NCBI GenBank assembly: GCA_037954665.1 | Contig: JBBMOL010000117.1 | Span: 1,426,001 to 1,490,000 of the forward strand | Length of the DNA: 64,000 nt | Direction: 5' to 3' | DNA from: Laguncularia racemosa | Lineage: Eukaryota; Streptophyta; Magnoliopsida; Myrtales; Combretaceae | Shown here: positions 46,601-57,900 of the stretch, in pieces | Layout of the letters: the number at the start of each line of letters is the position of its first letter | How positions within the stretch are numbered: the stretch's first letter is position 1 | Notes under the pieces: model-generated | The model's database searches: none | What the model saw: the letters and a program-made list of their open reading frames with translations, nothing else | Told to the model about the DNA's origin: nothing | Position numbers and translations under genes: made by a program

Positions 46601-49028
46601 GAAAAGATCACTTCCTTCTTCCTTTTCTTGATCAGATGCTTGAACGTTTGGCTGGCCATTCTCACTATTGTTGTCTTGATGGTTATTCAGGTTTTCATCA
46701 AATTCCAGTGGCACCAGAAGATCGAGAGAAGACTACTTTCACTTGTCCATTCGGTACTTTTGCGTATCAAAGGATGCCTTTTGGGCTCTGTAATGCCCCA
46801 GCCACATTCCAAAGGTGTATGGTTAGTATATTTTCAGATTATGTGGAAAATATCATAGAGGTTTTCATGGATGACTTCACCGTCTATGGTAATTCTTTTG
46901 ATTCTTGTTTGACTAACCTTACAAAAGTTCTTCAAAGATGTATAGATAAAAATCTAGTGTTGAATTATGAAAAATGTCACTTTATGGTTGAACAGAGTCT
47001 CATTTTAGGTCATATTGTATCCTCTAAAGGGCTTGAAGTCGATAAAGCTAAGGTAGAATTGATTAAATCTTTACCTTACCCTGTAAGTGTACGGGAAATT
47101 CGCTCTTTTCTTGGGAGTGCAGGATTTTATCGACACTTCATCAAAGATTTTTCCAAAATTACTCAACCCCTATGTCGATTGCTGCAAAAAGAAGTGACAT
47201 TTGAGTTCGATGAGGCCTGTAAACACGCTTTTGACACATTGAGGGATAAGTTAACTTCTGCTCCAATCATCCAACCACCTGACTGGAACCTTCCCTTTGA
47301 AATTATGTATGATGCGAGCAATTATGCAGTTGGAGCCGTTCTTGGCCAAAGAGTTAGAAGAGCTTCTCATGTCATTTATTACTCTTCCAGAACATTGGAT
47401 AATGCTTAATGCAACTATTCCACAACAGAAAAAGAACTCTTAGCTGTTGTTTTTGCATTAGAAAAATTCAGACCATATTTACTTGGTACTAAGGTAATTG
47501 TTTACTTTGATCATGCAGCTCTCAAATACCTGCTCACGAAGAAGGAGGCGAAACCAAGACTTATTCGATGGATACTCTTATTATAAGAGTTTGATCTAGA
47601 AATACGCGATAGGAAAGGCTCTGAAAACTTAGTTGCCGATCACCTTAGTAGAATACCTATCAGTGAAGGGTCAACACCAATACAAGATGATTTCCCTGAT
47701 GAGTATCTCTTTTCTATTCAAAAGACAATTCCGTGGTATGCCGATATTGTCAACTATTTGGTTACTAAGACACTACCAAGTGATTTGTCTAAGGCTCAAA
47801 AAGATAAAATTAAAAGTGATGCTAAGTACTATGTATGGGATGATCCGTATTTGTGGAAACATTGTACTGATTAGATCATTAGAAGGTGTATTTCTCAAGA
47901 TGATTTTCCTTCTGTCTTGCAATTTTGTCACTCATATGCATGTGGTGGACATTTTGGCCCTAAGAGGACAGCTTAAAAGGTATTAGGGTGTGGTTTGTTT
48001 TGGCCTACATTGTTTCGTGATTCTTTTATGTTTTGTAAGTCTTGTGAACGATGTCAAAAAATTGGCAACTTAGGACGTAGAGACCAAATGCCACTTACCC
48101 CTATTCTTGCTTGTGAAATATTTGATATATGGGGTATTGACTTTATGGGTCCTTTTTCTCCTTTCGGTAATGTTTACATCCTTCTTGCTGTGGATTATGT
48201 TTCAAAATGGGTGGAAGCCAAAGCGACCCGAACTAATGATGCCAAAGTTGTTGTGGATTTTGTTAAATCTCATATTTTTTCTAGGTTCGGGACACCAAAG
48301 GCTCTTATCAGTGATCGTGGCACACACTTTTGTAATAGAGTAGTGGAAACTCTACTAAAAAAATACAGGGTCACTCATCGCACTTCTACCGCATACCACC
48401 CTTAAACCAATAGATTGGCAGAAGTTTCAAATCGAGAAATCAAGTCTATTCTGGAAAAAAAACCGTCAATCCAAGCAGGAAGGATTGGAGTACAAGACTT
48501 GAGGATGCATTATGGGCCTACCGGACAGCTTCCAAGACCCCTATAGGTATGTCTCCTTACCGTTTGATATTCGACAAATCGTGTCACCTCCCTGTAGAGC
48601 TGGAACATAGGGCGTACTGGGCTGTAAAACAATGTAACATGCGAATGGATGAGGTTGGTGAGCACAGAAAACTTCAATTACAAGAACTTGAGGAAATTCG
48701 AAGAGAAGCTTATGAGAGTACTAAAATCTACAAGGAAAAAACAAAGAATTTTCATGATCAAATGATTTCCCGAAAGAATTTTTTTGTAGGTCAAAAAGTA
48801 CTACTTTATCATTCTCGATTGAAGTTGTTTTCTGGAAAACTACAATCACGGTGGATTAGTCCTTTTGTTATCACTAACATATTTTCACATGGTGTAGTTG
48901 AGATCGCAAGTCTTGAAACCGGTAAGAACTTCAAAGTCAATGGTCATCGCTTGAAACCTTTTTATGAAGGATTTCAAGTATGTAATATTGAAGAAACCAA
49001 TTTAACTCACCCCGAGTATTGCGATTAA
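43692..49028 (+). pseudogene. gag-pol of the Athila-like element, inactivated
   Basis: The start ATG at 43,692 (MTRSSHTGALTYNPEIE) matches Athila-type gag. A frameshift near 43,834 moves to the main gag frame (RTLRELAAPDVNQQPLC). A knuckle-like CGICAAPNHPTDMC follows near 44,610. The protease (DLGAS expected) is at 45,505, with a 1-bp deletion in the catalytic motif. RT is at 46,440-47,000 (MPFGLCNAP, FMDDF). RNase H includes DHAALKYLL near 47,510. The integrase HHCC and core are GIDFMGPF near 48,140, SDRGTHF near 48,311 and NREIKS near 48,432. Another frameshift lies in an A8 run near 48,456. Stops: 44,339, 44,654, 45,416, 46,015, 47,407, about 47,583, 47,873, 47,974, 48,403. All the stops fit single transitions in Gln or Trp codons. 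Confidence 0.92.
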
Positions 49029-50362
49029 TTACAGGAACGTCTAGCAAAGACGTTAAAGAAAGGCGCTTCATGGGAGGCAACCCATATCAATTTATTTTGT
49101 TTTAGTTTTCTTTTGATTTTTCTTTTTCTTTTGATTAGCTGCAGCAAGGGTATATATCATTAGATGACACTCTCTAGTGCTTAAGGGGAGAACTCCAATT
49201 ACTCTACACTTCATACCAGGGAAGTACTAGTATTCCTTTTCTCTTATTCTCTAATGTTCCTTGTGTTGATTCCTCTTTAATTGTGCTGAATTAGGAACAG
49301 TGAGGACACTGTTCAAGCTAAGTGTGGGGGAGAGGATAATAAAATATAGAGAATAGAGAATTGACTCATACTTTGAATGTTTGTCCTTAAGCAATTTTAA
49401 GCCAAATTTTTTTCAACATTATCATGAAATCTGGAGATTGTACTAAATGTTGTAATAAGCATCTACAAAATGAGAAATTGACTTGTTCAAATGCTTTACT
49501 CACCTACTGTTGTGATTAGAATACTTGGTTAAAATTAAGTAGTGAAATCTTTAAGAAACAAATTTACCTTGTATTTAGCTTTAGAATTGGAAGTCTAAGA
49601 GTAAGTCGAGTCCCTAAGTGAAAAATAAACAAGTTTACTTTTAGGTTATATTAGCAACTGTATATTCTTTGAAGTTGTTGTGAAAAAAAAAAAAATCAAG
49701 CATAGCCATTACTCCAATAATTCAAATAATTGAGTTAAGAGTATTTAAACTTGAATGTTAGAGTGAGGAAGAGTTCGTAGGGGTATCTCAAAACCCGGTC
49801 ACTTGAGTGACGAGCTCGGGATGTGCCGACTCAATGAACTCACTATAACGATAAGGTTGAAAAAGGCAAAAGTTCATGAAAAGAAGCGGGCAAAAACCCG
49901 TCAAAATAGATGCTTGATTAAATCAAAAGAACAATGAATGTAAACATTCATTGAATTAAACAAGACTTATAATAAAAAGGGAGAAAATCTATGGAAAGAG
50001 TTGATACTATATGCTTTTACTTTATGTTGCAAGGATTATATACTTGATAATATCCAATGAAGTTTAATTGAGTGTTTTTCCTTAGTGGATTAAGTATTTA
50101 CTTTTGGAATAAAAATTCTTTTGCTAAACATGAGGATTAAAGTTTGTTTTGTTTAGATTAGCTATTAAATTTTGTCCATGGTAATTTGATCACATGAAAC
50201 CAGTTTGGTTGAAGTAGTAGACATTAAAATTACAAGTCATGAATTACAAATGAATAGATGCTTGGAATGATGAAAAGAAAGTTCGTACAATCTATGACGG
50301 ATTTCTCAATTGATTTGATTCAATTGCTTGAGGACAAGCAAGAATTTAAGTGTGGGGTAATT
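49029..50362 (+). other. Noncoding 3' internal region of the Athila-like element
   Basis: About 1.3 kb after pol. It starts with the Athila-typical GACGTTAAAGAAAGGCGCTT and GGGAGGCAACCC, and carries two AGTGTGGGG motifs (49,319-49,329 and 50,349-50,357), the second being the purine tract. No env-like reading frame longer than about 60 codons is present in sense, so an env ORF is either lost or was never present. Confidence 0.75.
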
Positions 50363-52073
50363 TGATAGAGCCATTTTATACTCAATCTTTATAGTATGAA
50401 TTATGTTAATTTATTATTGATTTTATAGAAATCATAAGGAAATGGTACTTAATTTTATTATGGTGATAAATCAGGTTAAATGGAGTCAAGAGTGCTAATT
50501 CAAGTAAATTAGATAAGTCATCTACAATTTGGATCAAAGGCAAGGATTTACACCGCCGGAGAAAAGTACATTGGCGTGTAGTTGAAGTACACGGCCGTGT
50601 ACTTAGTTTTGAAGCTATAGGAAAATACACGGTTGAAGTACACGACCGTGTATCTGTCTTGAAGAATCTACGGGAAAATACACGGTTAAAGTACACGACC
50701 GTGTATCTATCTAGAAGGAGGCACGGTTTGTAATACGGCCATGGTGCAAGCCGTGCTATACACTGCACAAGAAGGTGGAAATGTGGACTATCAACAAAGA
50801 GAGACACGACTCGTGATCTGGCCGTGGTGGAAGACGTGGTGGAAGCCGTGGTTGAAGCTGAAATGGAAGACGTGCCATATACTAAACAAGGAGGAGAAAT
50901 TGTTGAAGAATGACCAGAGGATGACACGACTTAGGATATTGCCGTGGTTGAAGTCGTGTCACACACTGGACACGAAAGATGATATGTGAATTACACACAG
51001 AGGAAGGCACGGCTTGACCCACGGCCGTGTTGTAGGGCATGCCAGGCGGACGATTATTCACTTCTCGAGATTTACATCAAAAAGGAAAGATATTTTCGTA
51101 TCTTGCTAGCAAAAGATCATCTGCCATTCCCTTAACAATATAAATAGAACTAACCCTAGAGGAGTTTGAGAATCTTGGATCATCTTGGAGACAAGAAGGA
51201 AGGAAGGAGGCAGAGTAAGGAAACCGGGAACAGAGGCTTATTATGTTTTTACTTTTAATTTTTGTTTTGATGATGAACATGTGTAGCTAAGCAGATTTTC
51301 TAGCCAAAGGGTCATTGAAGTTTAATTCTCCACGAATTGTGAGATCTAACTGAGTTGTCTTTAATCTATTCTTTGTTTTTGGATATTCATATATTTTCTA
51401 GAAGTTTTGTCAATATTATCTTTGTTGATTGGTATGAATTAGAGCTCTTCTACTCAATTAGCAAGTTAATATATTGTCAACTAGCACGTCAAATCCGTAA
51501 TTGTTTGATAGTTCTAGTCTCGGTGACACAATAACATGTTTGATTGTAAAATAGATGATCGAATTCATGTTATGGAGATGTATGATCTTGTTTAAATAGG
51601 TTATCTTATAATCCACTGGCATGAATTGGTGGTCTCTCTTGTTTTTAATGCTATTGATAGATTAAATCTTAAGAGCTTGTTTAGGGTTGTCTAATCGATA
51701 AGAGAAATAATCAAAGATCTTGTTTTGATTATCGAGGAAGTAAGGAGAGATAGGTTATTAGAGCTTGTTAATAACCATAACCAGTTTATCTAGAAATAAG
51801 AATAGAAAACATTTGCATCGATGATCAATTCCTATAATTAAACTATCTTGATTCCTTTGACTAGGCTTTTATCAATATTCGTTTTTATTATCTTGTTTCA
51901 ATATTATTTTTGATTCACAAACAAACCCCCCCATTTTTCTTTTCCTCTTTATTCTCTTTGAATAGAAATATATTTAATCAATCCCTGTGGATACAACCCT
52001 ACTCACTACTATACGCAAATCATATCATTGTCTAGGAGTAGGTTTTTATTTTTGTTGGATTCGACACCCATCA
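50363..52073 (+). repeat. 3' LTR of the Athila-like element (1711 bp)
   Basis: Same termini as the 5' LTR. It is about 42 bp longer mainly because it has one more unit of the CACGG/CCGTG minisatellite (near 50,655-50,712). Preceded by the purine-rich AGTGTGGGGTAATT characteristic of this lineage. Confidence 0.95.
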
Positions 52074-52078
52074 TGCTG

Positions 52079-52389
52079 TAATCATGTGCCAATCAAGGGG
52101 TATGTATAGTAGCCGACTAACACCTTTGAGTCCAGCTAACTGCAAGTATGGCACCATTCATACATTGAATGGGATTATACGCTCGTTGCAACGGAGTGAC
52201 AACTCACATCGTCGCATAGCGAAGGTTACTTGCTCTTATGCCAACAAAATTTCAAATGTTTTCCTATTTCTAATGCAATGTAAACTAATTGATTAGTAAA
52301 ACGTCCATTACCTCTCCATCCCAAACTGCCTATGATCGATGGCTGGCCTGTTGCATCAAGACTGAAGGATCCAAAGGTCCAGGCTCTAT
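52079..52389 (+). other. MULE internal sequence right of the Athila-like element
   Basis: Continues the sequence interrupted at 41,966. Short open stretches exist (one of 70 codons), but I recognise no domain; it may be the 3' part of the possible PMD-like gene. Confidence 0.35.
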
Positions 52390-53545
52390 TTAATATGCAA
52401 AATTGTACAAATAATTTACATTTCCAACCAATACAAAATTTTTTACTAATTAATTAACGATATATTAATGACTAATTCCCTTTGATTAACAGATAATTAA
52501 TAATTAATTAATTTTATAACTCAGTCTATAAAAGCATATAAATAATCCCACTTTGCAACAAATACAAAATATTTTACTAATTACTTTTACAACAATTAAT
52601 TAACCATATATTAACAACTAATCACCTTTAATTAACGGATAATTACTAACTACTTAATCTTATAACTAATTTTACTAAACCATACAAAGATTTTACATTT
52701 CCACCCAATATAAAATTTTTCACTAATTAATTTTATAGCAATTAATTAACGATATATTAACGACTAATTCCCTTTGATTAACGGATAATTAGTAACTAAT
52801 TAATTTTTATAAAAGCATATAAATAATCCTACCTTGCAACAAATACAAAATATTTCACTAATTACTTTTACAACAATTAATTAACCACATATTAACAACT
52901 AATCACCTTTAATTAACGGATAATTACTAACTATTTACTCTTATAACTAATGTTGCTAAACCATACAAATATTTTACATTTCCACCAAATGTAAAATTTT
53001 TCACTAATTAATTTCATAATAATTAATTAACGATATATTAACGACTAATCCCCTTTGATTAATGGATAATTAATAAATAATTAATTTTATAACTCATTTT
53101 ACAAAACCAAACAAATATTTTACATTTCCACCCAATACAAAATTTTTCACTAATTAATTTCATAGTAATTAATTAACGATATATTAACGACTAATCCCCT
53201 TTGATTAATGGATAATTAATAACTAATTAATTTTATAACTCATTTTACAAAACCATACAAATATTTTCACTTTGCAACAAATATAAATTTTTTCACTAAT
53301 TAATTTTACAACAATTAATTAAAGACTAATCATTTTTAATTAACGGATAATTACCTACTGCTTACTTTTATGAATAATTTTAGTAAACCATACAAATATT
53401 TTACATTTCCACCGAATAAAAAGTTTTTCGTTAATTAATTTCTTAGTAATTAATTAACGATATCTTAATGACTAATCACTACTAATTAACAATTAATTAA
53501 TAGTAACTTAATTTGCGGCTATGTTTATAAAAATACATTACCATA
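52390..53545 (+). repeat. AT-rich satellite-like tandem array inside the MULE
   Basis: Roughly eight imperfect monomers of about 135-150 bp. Each contains CACTAATTAATTT, AATTAATTAACGATATATT and GATTAACGGATAATTA or close variants. Two monomer types are present, marked by ACATTTCCACCC (starts near 52,416, 52,695, 52,975, 53,120, 53,401) and CTTTGCAACAAAT (52,551, 52,831, 53,270). In the left part they alternate as a dimer of about 280 bp. No coding potential. Confidence 0.8.
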
Positions 53546-54112
53546 ACATATATACAAAATTCATTTATTGATGTTAATTAACCATATATTATTATTTAAT
53601 TATTTACTAATTAATAGTTAATTAACAATAACTACTACTTCAATAAAATTTATGCAATATACAAATTTACATTTCATCAAATTATGCAATTTACTACTTC
53701 AATAACAGTAATAAAATTAAATGTTTTCTTAAGAAAACATACCGCGGTCTTGATGAAGAAATTTCCACATATGTATTTGAGTAGATTAAAACCTACATAA
53801 AACACAAATTGTGAAAACAAAAACTTGTAAAGTAAAGTTTTGTTTTCAGAGGAAATTCAAAGATTGAAATGTGAAATGTGAACATATGAACTGAATTGAG
53901 GAATCATATTTATATTTGAAAGTATCGGTGTAAACTTTTTCTTGTGTATTACCGTGTAAATTTACTGTATCACTTTTAAGTTTGCAGACAATAATTTTAT
54001 AATTTTGCAAAAATATTTTTATAAAATTGTAGAAACTTTATAGGTTTGTAGTTTATAGCTTTGCAATAAGATTTATAGGGTTAAAAAGAAAATTAGTACT
54101 AGTTTGCACCTT

Positions 54113-54238
54113 CATCCTATTTTTTTTTATACTAAAGTCGCATACGACATCCGTGATTTCACAATCTATTTTAGTAATATATTTTATGGGTATAATATTT
54201 ATGTATTTTAAAAAAAAACAATATTTAAGTATGTTACC
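54113..54238 (-). repeat. Right terminal inverted repeat of the MULE
   Basis: Reverse complement of the left repeat. Key shared blocks are the TATTACTAAAATAGATTG segment (near 54,158-54,178 on the opposite strand) and the long A/T run beside it. It is directly followed by TTTATTTAAA. Confidence 0.88.
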
Positions 54239-54248
54239 TTTATTTAAA

Positions 54249-54965
54249 TATGGTATTTGGAAAACTTTCACATCTATTTCCGTTTTACAATTGATGTTTG
54301 TTTGGATGAATTGTCCGCGTGTATTTTTTTTTTTTTAATCTTATCATGATTTGATGAAGATAATAAATAGTGAAAAATAAGAGTTTACGTCCTTCTAAAT
54401 GAAAAGTTTTATAGGATATATATCTTATTATTTGTAAAAATAAGTTCTTATATATATATTTTTTATGCTATTTCAGTTTTGTAAGGGGTATCTATATACA
54501 TATACACTTTTATTTCTTTTGTATTTTATTTTGATAAAACACTTTTTTTTAAATATTATTGAAAATAAGGCCAACAGAAAAACCTAATATTTTTTTAATT
54601 TCTAAGCGGAGTTTTAGAGGTAAGGGCGTTCATTTTCACTTTGAAAGACTTTCAAATGCTAAGTTTTTTTTTTTTTTTATCTTCTATAAAGATTTGAAAA
54701 GAAGGTAAAATTAACGTTTTCTGACTCGAACGTATCTTTTGACAATCAATAGCTTTTATATAAAATTACAATTGCAATTTGTCGTTCTCTTTCATGGCAA
54801 AAGTTTCAAAAATATAATCATAAAGTTTGAATTAAAAGCTGACCAAAATTCGAAACAAAATAATGTTAGAAGGAAATTTGTAACATATAAAATGGGTCAT
54901 AAAATTAAGACTCAAGAGTATGCGTGATTACTTATTCTTTTACATTCAATTTTTATTATTTTTCT
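54249..54965. other. AT-rich flank right of the MULE
   Basis: Begins directly after the MULE target duplication, so it is sequence that once adjoined the RPS28 upstream region. Poly-T runs (54,326, 54,665) and short AT-rich open stretches only. No gene or element recognised. Confidence 0.4.
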
Positions 54966-57900
54966 ATTATGTTTATCACACCCCAAAATCCTTATGCCAT
55001 TAACAGTTCACCACATTTTTTATTTAAGTAAAGTATGTAAAGTTACAGTTATTGAGTAAGTTTCTAAACCAATTTAGGTCTTTAAAATCATTGATTAGTT
55101 TTTGAAAATGTTTTCATGAATCATTGGATTTTGGGCATCTTTTGATGAATTGTTTATCATGAAAATGTATGCATAAGCAAGAAAAAGATATTATAAGTTC
55201 TAGGGTCTATAAGGCCCACAAAGTACATCTAAAAAGGGAAATAGACTATAAAGCCATGAGCAGTTTCCAATAAGTTTAAATATAAACTAAAACATAAAAC
55301 ATAGTCTAAAAACAAATAGAACTCAATCGTAATAGAAATTGACATACTCTATATTTGTGATCTCATTCTAAATCTCCTCTTCGAAGTCATAACTTATCAA
55401 ATCATAAAGTGGATAAAAAATATCCTCACCAAAAAAAGAAAAAGGGGGGTGAACCACTAAAGTCCAGTGCACAATAACACAAACACATTTACACATGCCA
55501 AGCAAGCCTACAACTAATGCAATAAATAATAATTTAATTCACTTAATTATTTTATGTAAACATTTAGCATGGGATTACTCATGCCTCTAAACATTACGAT
55601 TGGAGACATGGGTTTTGATTCCATTGTAGCAAACATCAAGGGTTAATGAGAGTAGTCAGACTCCACATCATCAAAGACTATGTACTTAAATAGCCTCATC
55701 TAAGTGACTTCATTGTTATGCGGCCTTACTGATTGTAGTCTAGTTATATCGTATCACCCATTGGGACCTATAATCCTCAAACAACTTCCAATACCTTCTC
55801 TCTGTTCATAGTGTCCATCATTAGACATAATATCACTTATCAGCTATTCGTCAAGTAATACCTTGATGGCTTAAATACCTAACTATTGTGTCATTTCAAG
55901 GTATATGACCACAGCCATAATCCCAATCCAATGTTTATCACTTACTGGCTCACATAATCATACACAAATAGCAAGTAATTACTTAGTTAGATTGATTATT
56001 AGTTAGGTTTAATTTTCTATCCTAACATGCAACATGCAAGTTACAATGTACCTAAAAGGTTGGGGTTTCCTAAATCGCAATTTGAGTTCCAATTGCATCA
56101 ATTTAGTTGGCTTTATACAATAAAGAGAAAATTATAATTTAGTTGATTGTTCTAAGTTACTGAATTCTATTTTAAGATTGGTTTAAATTACTTAAGGCCT
56201 ATATAGTTATGAACCTAATTAGGGTTACCTAGGCTCAATTAGCTTTTAGCTAATTGTGGCTCAAACTATTTAGAGTTTATTTAATTATACTTAATAAATT
56301 ATTTGAATTTTAAGTTTAGTTATGATTAAGGCTCAAATAAAATCTTTAAGCCTCTTAAAAATAGTAAGGCCAATTATTATTGGAATTAGGCTCACCAGTC
56401 CTAATTAATTTAGTTAAGTCCAATTATAGTTACTATGTTCATTTTCAATCTATTTAGATTACTTTCTTCTATTTTAATCATCGTAAGTCTATTATGTTTA
56501 ATTAGTCCTATTTCATTCTAAGTCTTTAGTTGATTTAAAGCCTTCATGAGTTTAAGGCTCCAACGAGTTTAAAGCCTGTTTTGGTTTAATCTATTTGTTA
56601 GAGTTCATATAGGGTATAAGTCCTAAAGACTAATGAGTCCAAGTATGTTTTAAATCTTAGGCCCGTTTAGGTTTTATTATAGTTATGTAAGCTCATTCTA
56701 TTTTATTGGGTCTATATCTATCTTATTTTAAATTTATTAATTAAATTTGAGCCTTAAATTAGTTTGAATCTCGGTTGAATTATCTATCATGCTAGGGCCT
56801 ATTTAGGGTATGAGTCTTAGGAAGAAATATACTCAATTATGCTTTAGATTTTGGATCTTAGGCCCAATGGTCATTAGGTTCACATTAACATACTAAATCT
56901 TATTTCGAGCCAATTAAGGTGGTTTAATTAATTAAGCCCATTTAAGCTAATTTTGTTTAATTACATGGGCCACTCAAGGGAAGGGGTAAGAAGATGGTCC
57001 TTGAGCCTATTTAGGCCTATTTAGTTAGACTAACTTGAGTTTGGGTCGACCTTGACTTGATTTAGTTAAACCAATTATTAACTAAATTTTAATTCGTTAC
57101 TTAAATGCCATAATTTTAAAGGATCATAACTTACTCAATTTAAGCTTGAAATAGTAAAATTAAAACCATTTGTTTCCTCATCTCTTCTACTACCTATTTT
57201 AACATAAAAGCCTTATTTTATTCAATTTAGACTTCTTAAACCACTAGACTAAACTTAATTACGAATTTTTAATTTTAAGAACTTATAACTTATTTAATTT
57301 AGGTCCAAATCACTTCAAACTAAAAGCCCACTTGTTCCTACTCCTTATTAGTGTCTAGTACATCATTTATTTTTTATTTTCAAGTAAAAAATGTTGCTAA
57401 AATAGAGCATGTCCCAATTTACTTCCATCCATTTACTTAATCCAATCATTACGCATCTTCACTTTTAGGCCTCATTTTACATCTAATCCAACTTCCATTT
57501 ATAATTAAATGATAATTCCAATAAATTTACTTAAAATAAACATAATACACCATATTTGTCTTAGAATTAAACATGGTACTAAATCATACAAGAAAATTAA
57601 AATCTTAAGTTCATACAATCCTCCAATTCAACCTAATTTGTCTTCAAGCTTTGCCAAACTCAATTTTTATCTTGTAACCTAATTTTTATCAAATTTAACA
57701 CTTTAAGGGTATCATAACAAGCTAGAAATTTAAAGTTTAGTAATCAAATCAACTTGCTCGTCCATTAAATCAAACATACCACTCATTCCAACTTCTAACA
57801 TGCTAACTACACTAAATTAATCACTTAAATCATTCCAAAATCATCTCCAACCATCAATTTATCATCACTCAATATCTGAATTAGGTTTAGCAAGAAAATT

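Larger units (their letters stand above)
41972..52073 (+). mobile_element. Athila-like Ty3/gypsy retrotransposon nested in the MULE
   Basis: 10,102 bp, with 5' LTR 41,972-43,640 and 3' LTR 50,363-52,073. Termini are TGATAGAGCC and CACCCATCA. A perfect 5-bp duplication TGCTG (41,967-41,971 and 52,074-52,078) flanks it. The primer site matches tRNA-Asp, as in Athila elements. The gag-pol ends near 49,028. The segment between pol and the 3' LTR has no env-like ORF. The LTRs agree at roughly 97-98% over the parts I compared, so this is the youngest large insertion in the MULE. Confidence 0.95.
24958..54238 (+). mobile_element. Mutator-like transposon (MULE), 29.3 kb with two nested retrotransposons
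   Basis: Terminal inverted repeats are 24,958-25,082 and 54,113-54,238. They share long blocks such as TAAATATTATACC, TATTACTAAAATAGATTG and the CGTATG-GACTTTA region. The ends read GGGTAACATA on the left and GGTAACATA on the right, in opposite orientation. Perfect 10-bp direct repeats TTTATTTAAA flank them (24,948-24,957 and 54,239-54,248); a MULE normally makes 9-11 bp. Without the nested copia (28459-39493) and Athila-like element (41972-52073) and their duplications the transposon is about 8.1 kb. It contains a MuDR-type transposase relic, a possible PMD-like gene and a satellite-like array. Positions 25,083-26,150 (5' region) and 53,546-54,112 (3' region) are AT-rich without visible genes. 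Confidence 0.88.

Noticed and set aside
50406..50927. 173-codon Ser/Thr-rich antisense frame (and its partner at 42,015-42,495)
   Set aside because: Located inside both Athila-like LTRs and produced by the tandem CACGG/CCGTG repeats; repetitive composition, no domain.
52390..53545. CRISPR-like array because of regular repeats
   Set aside because: Repeats are direct, contiguous and degenerate without unique spacers, in a plant genome; it is a satellite-like tandem array.
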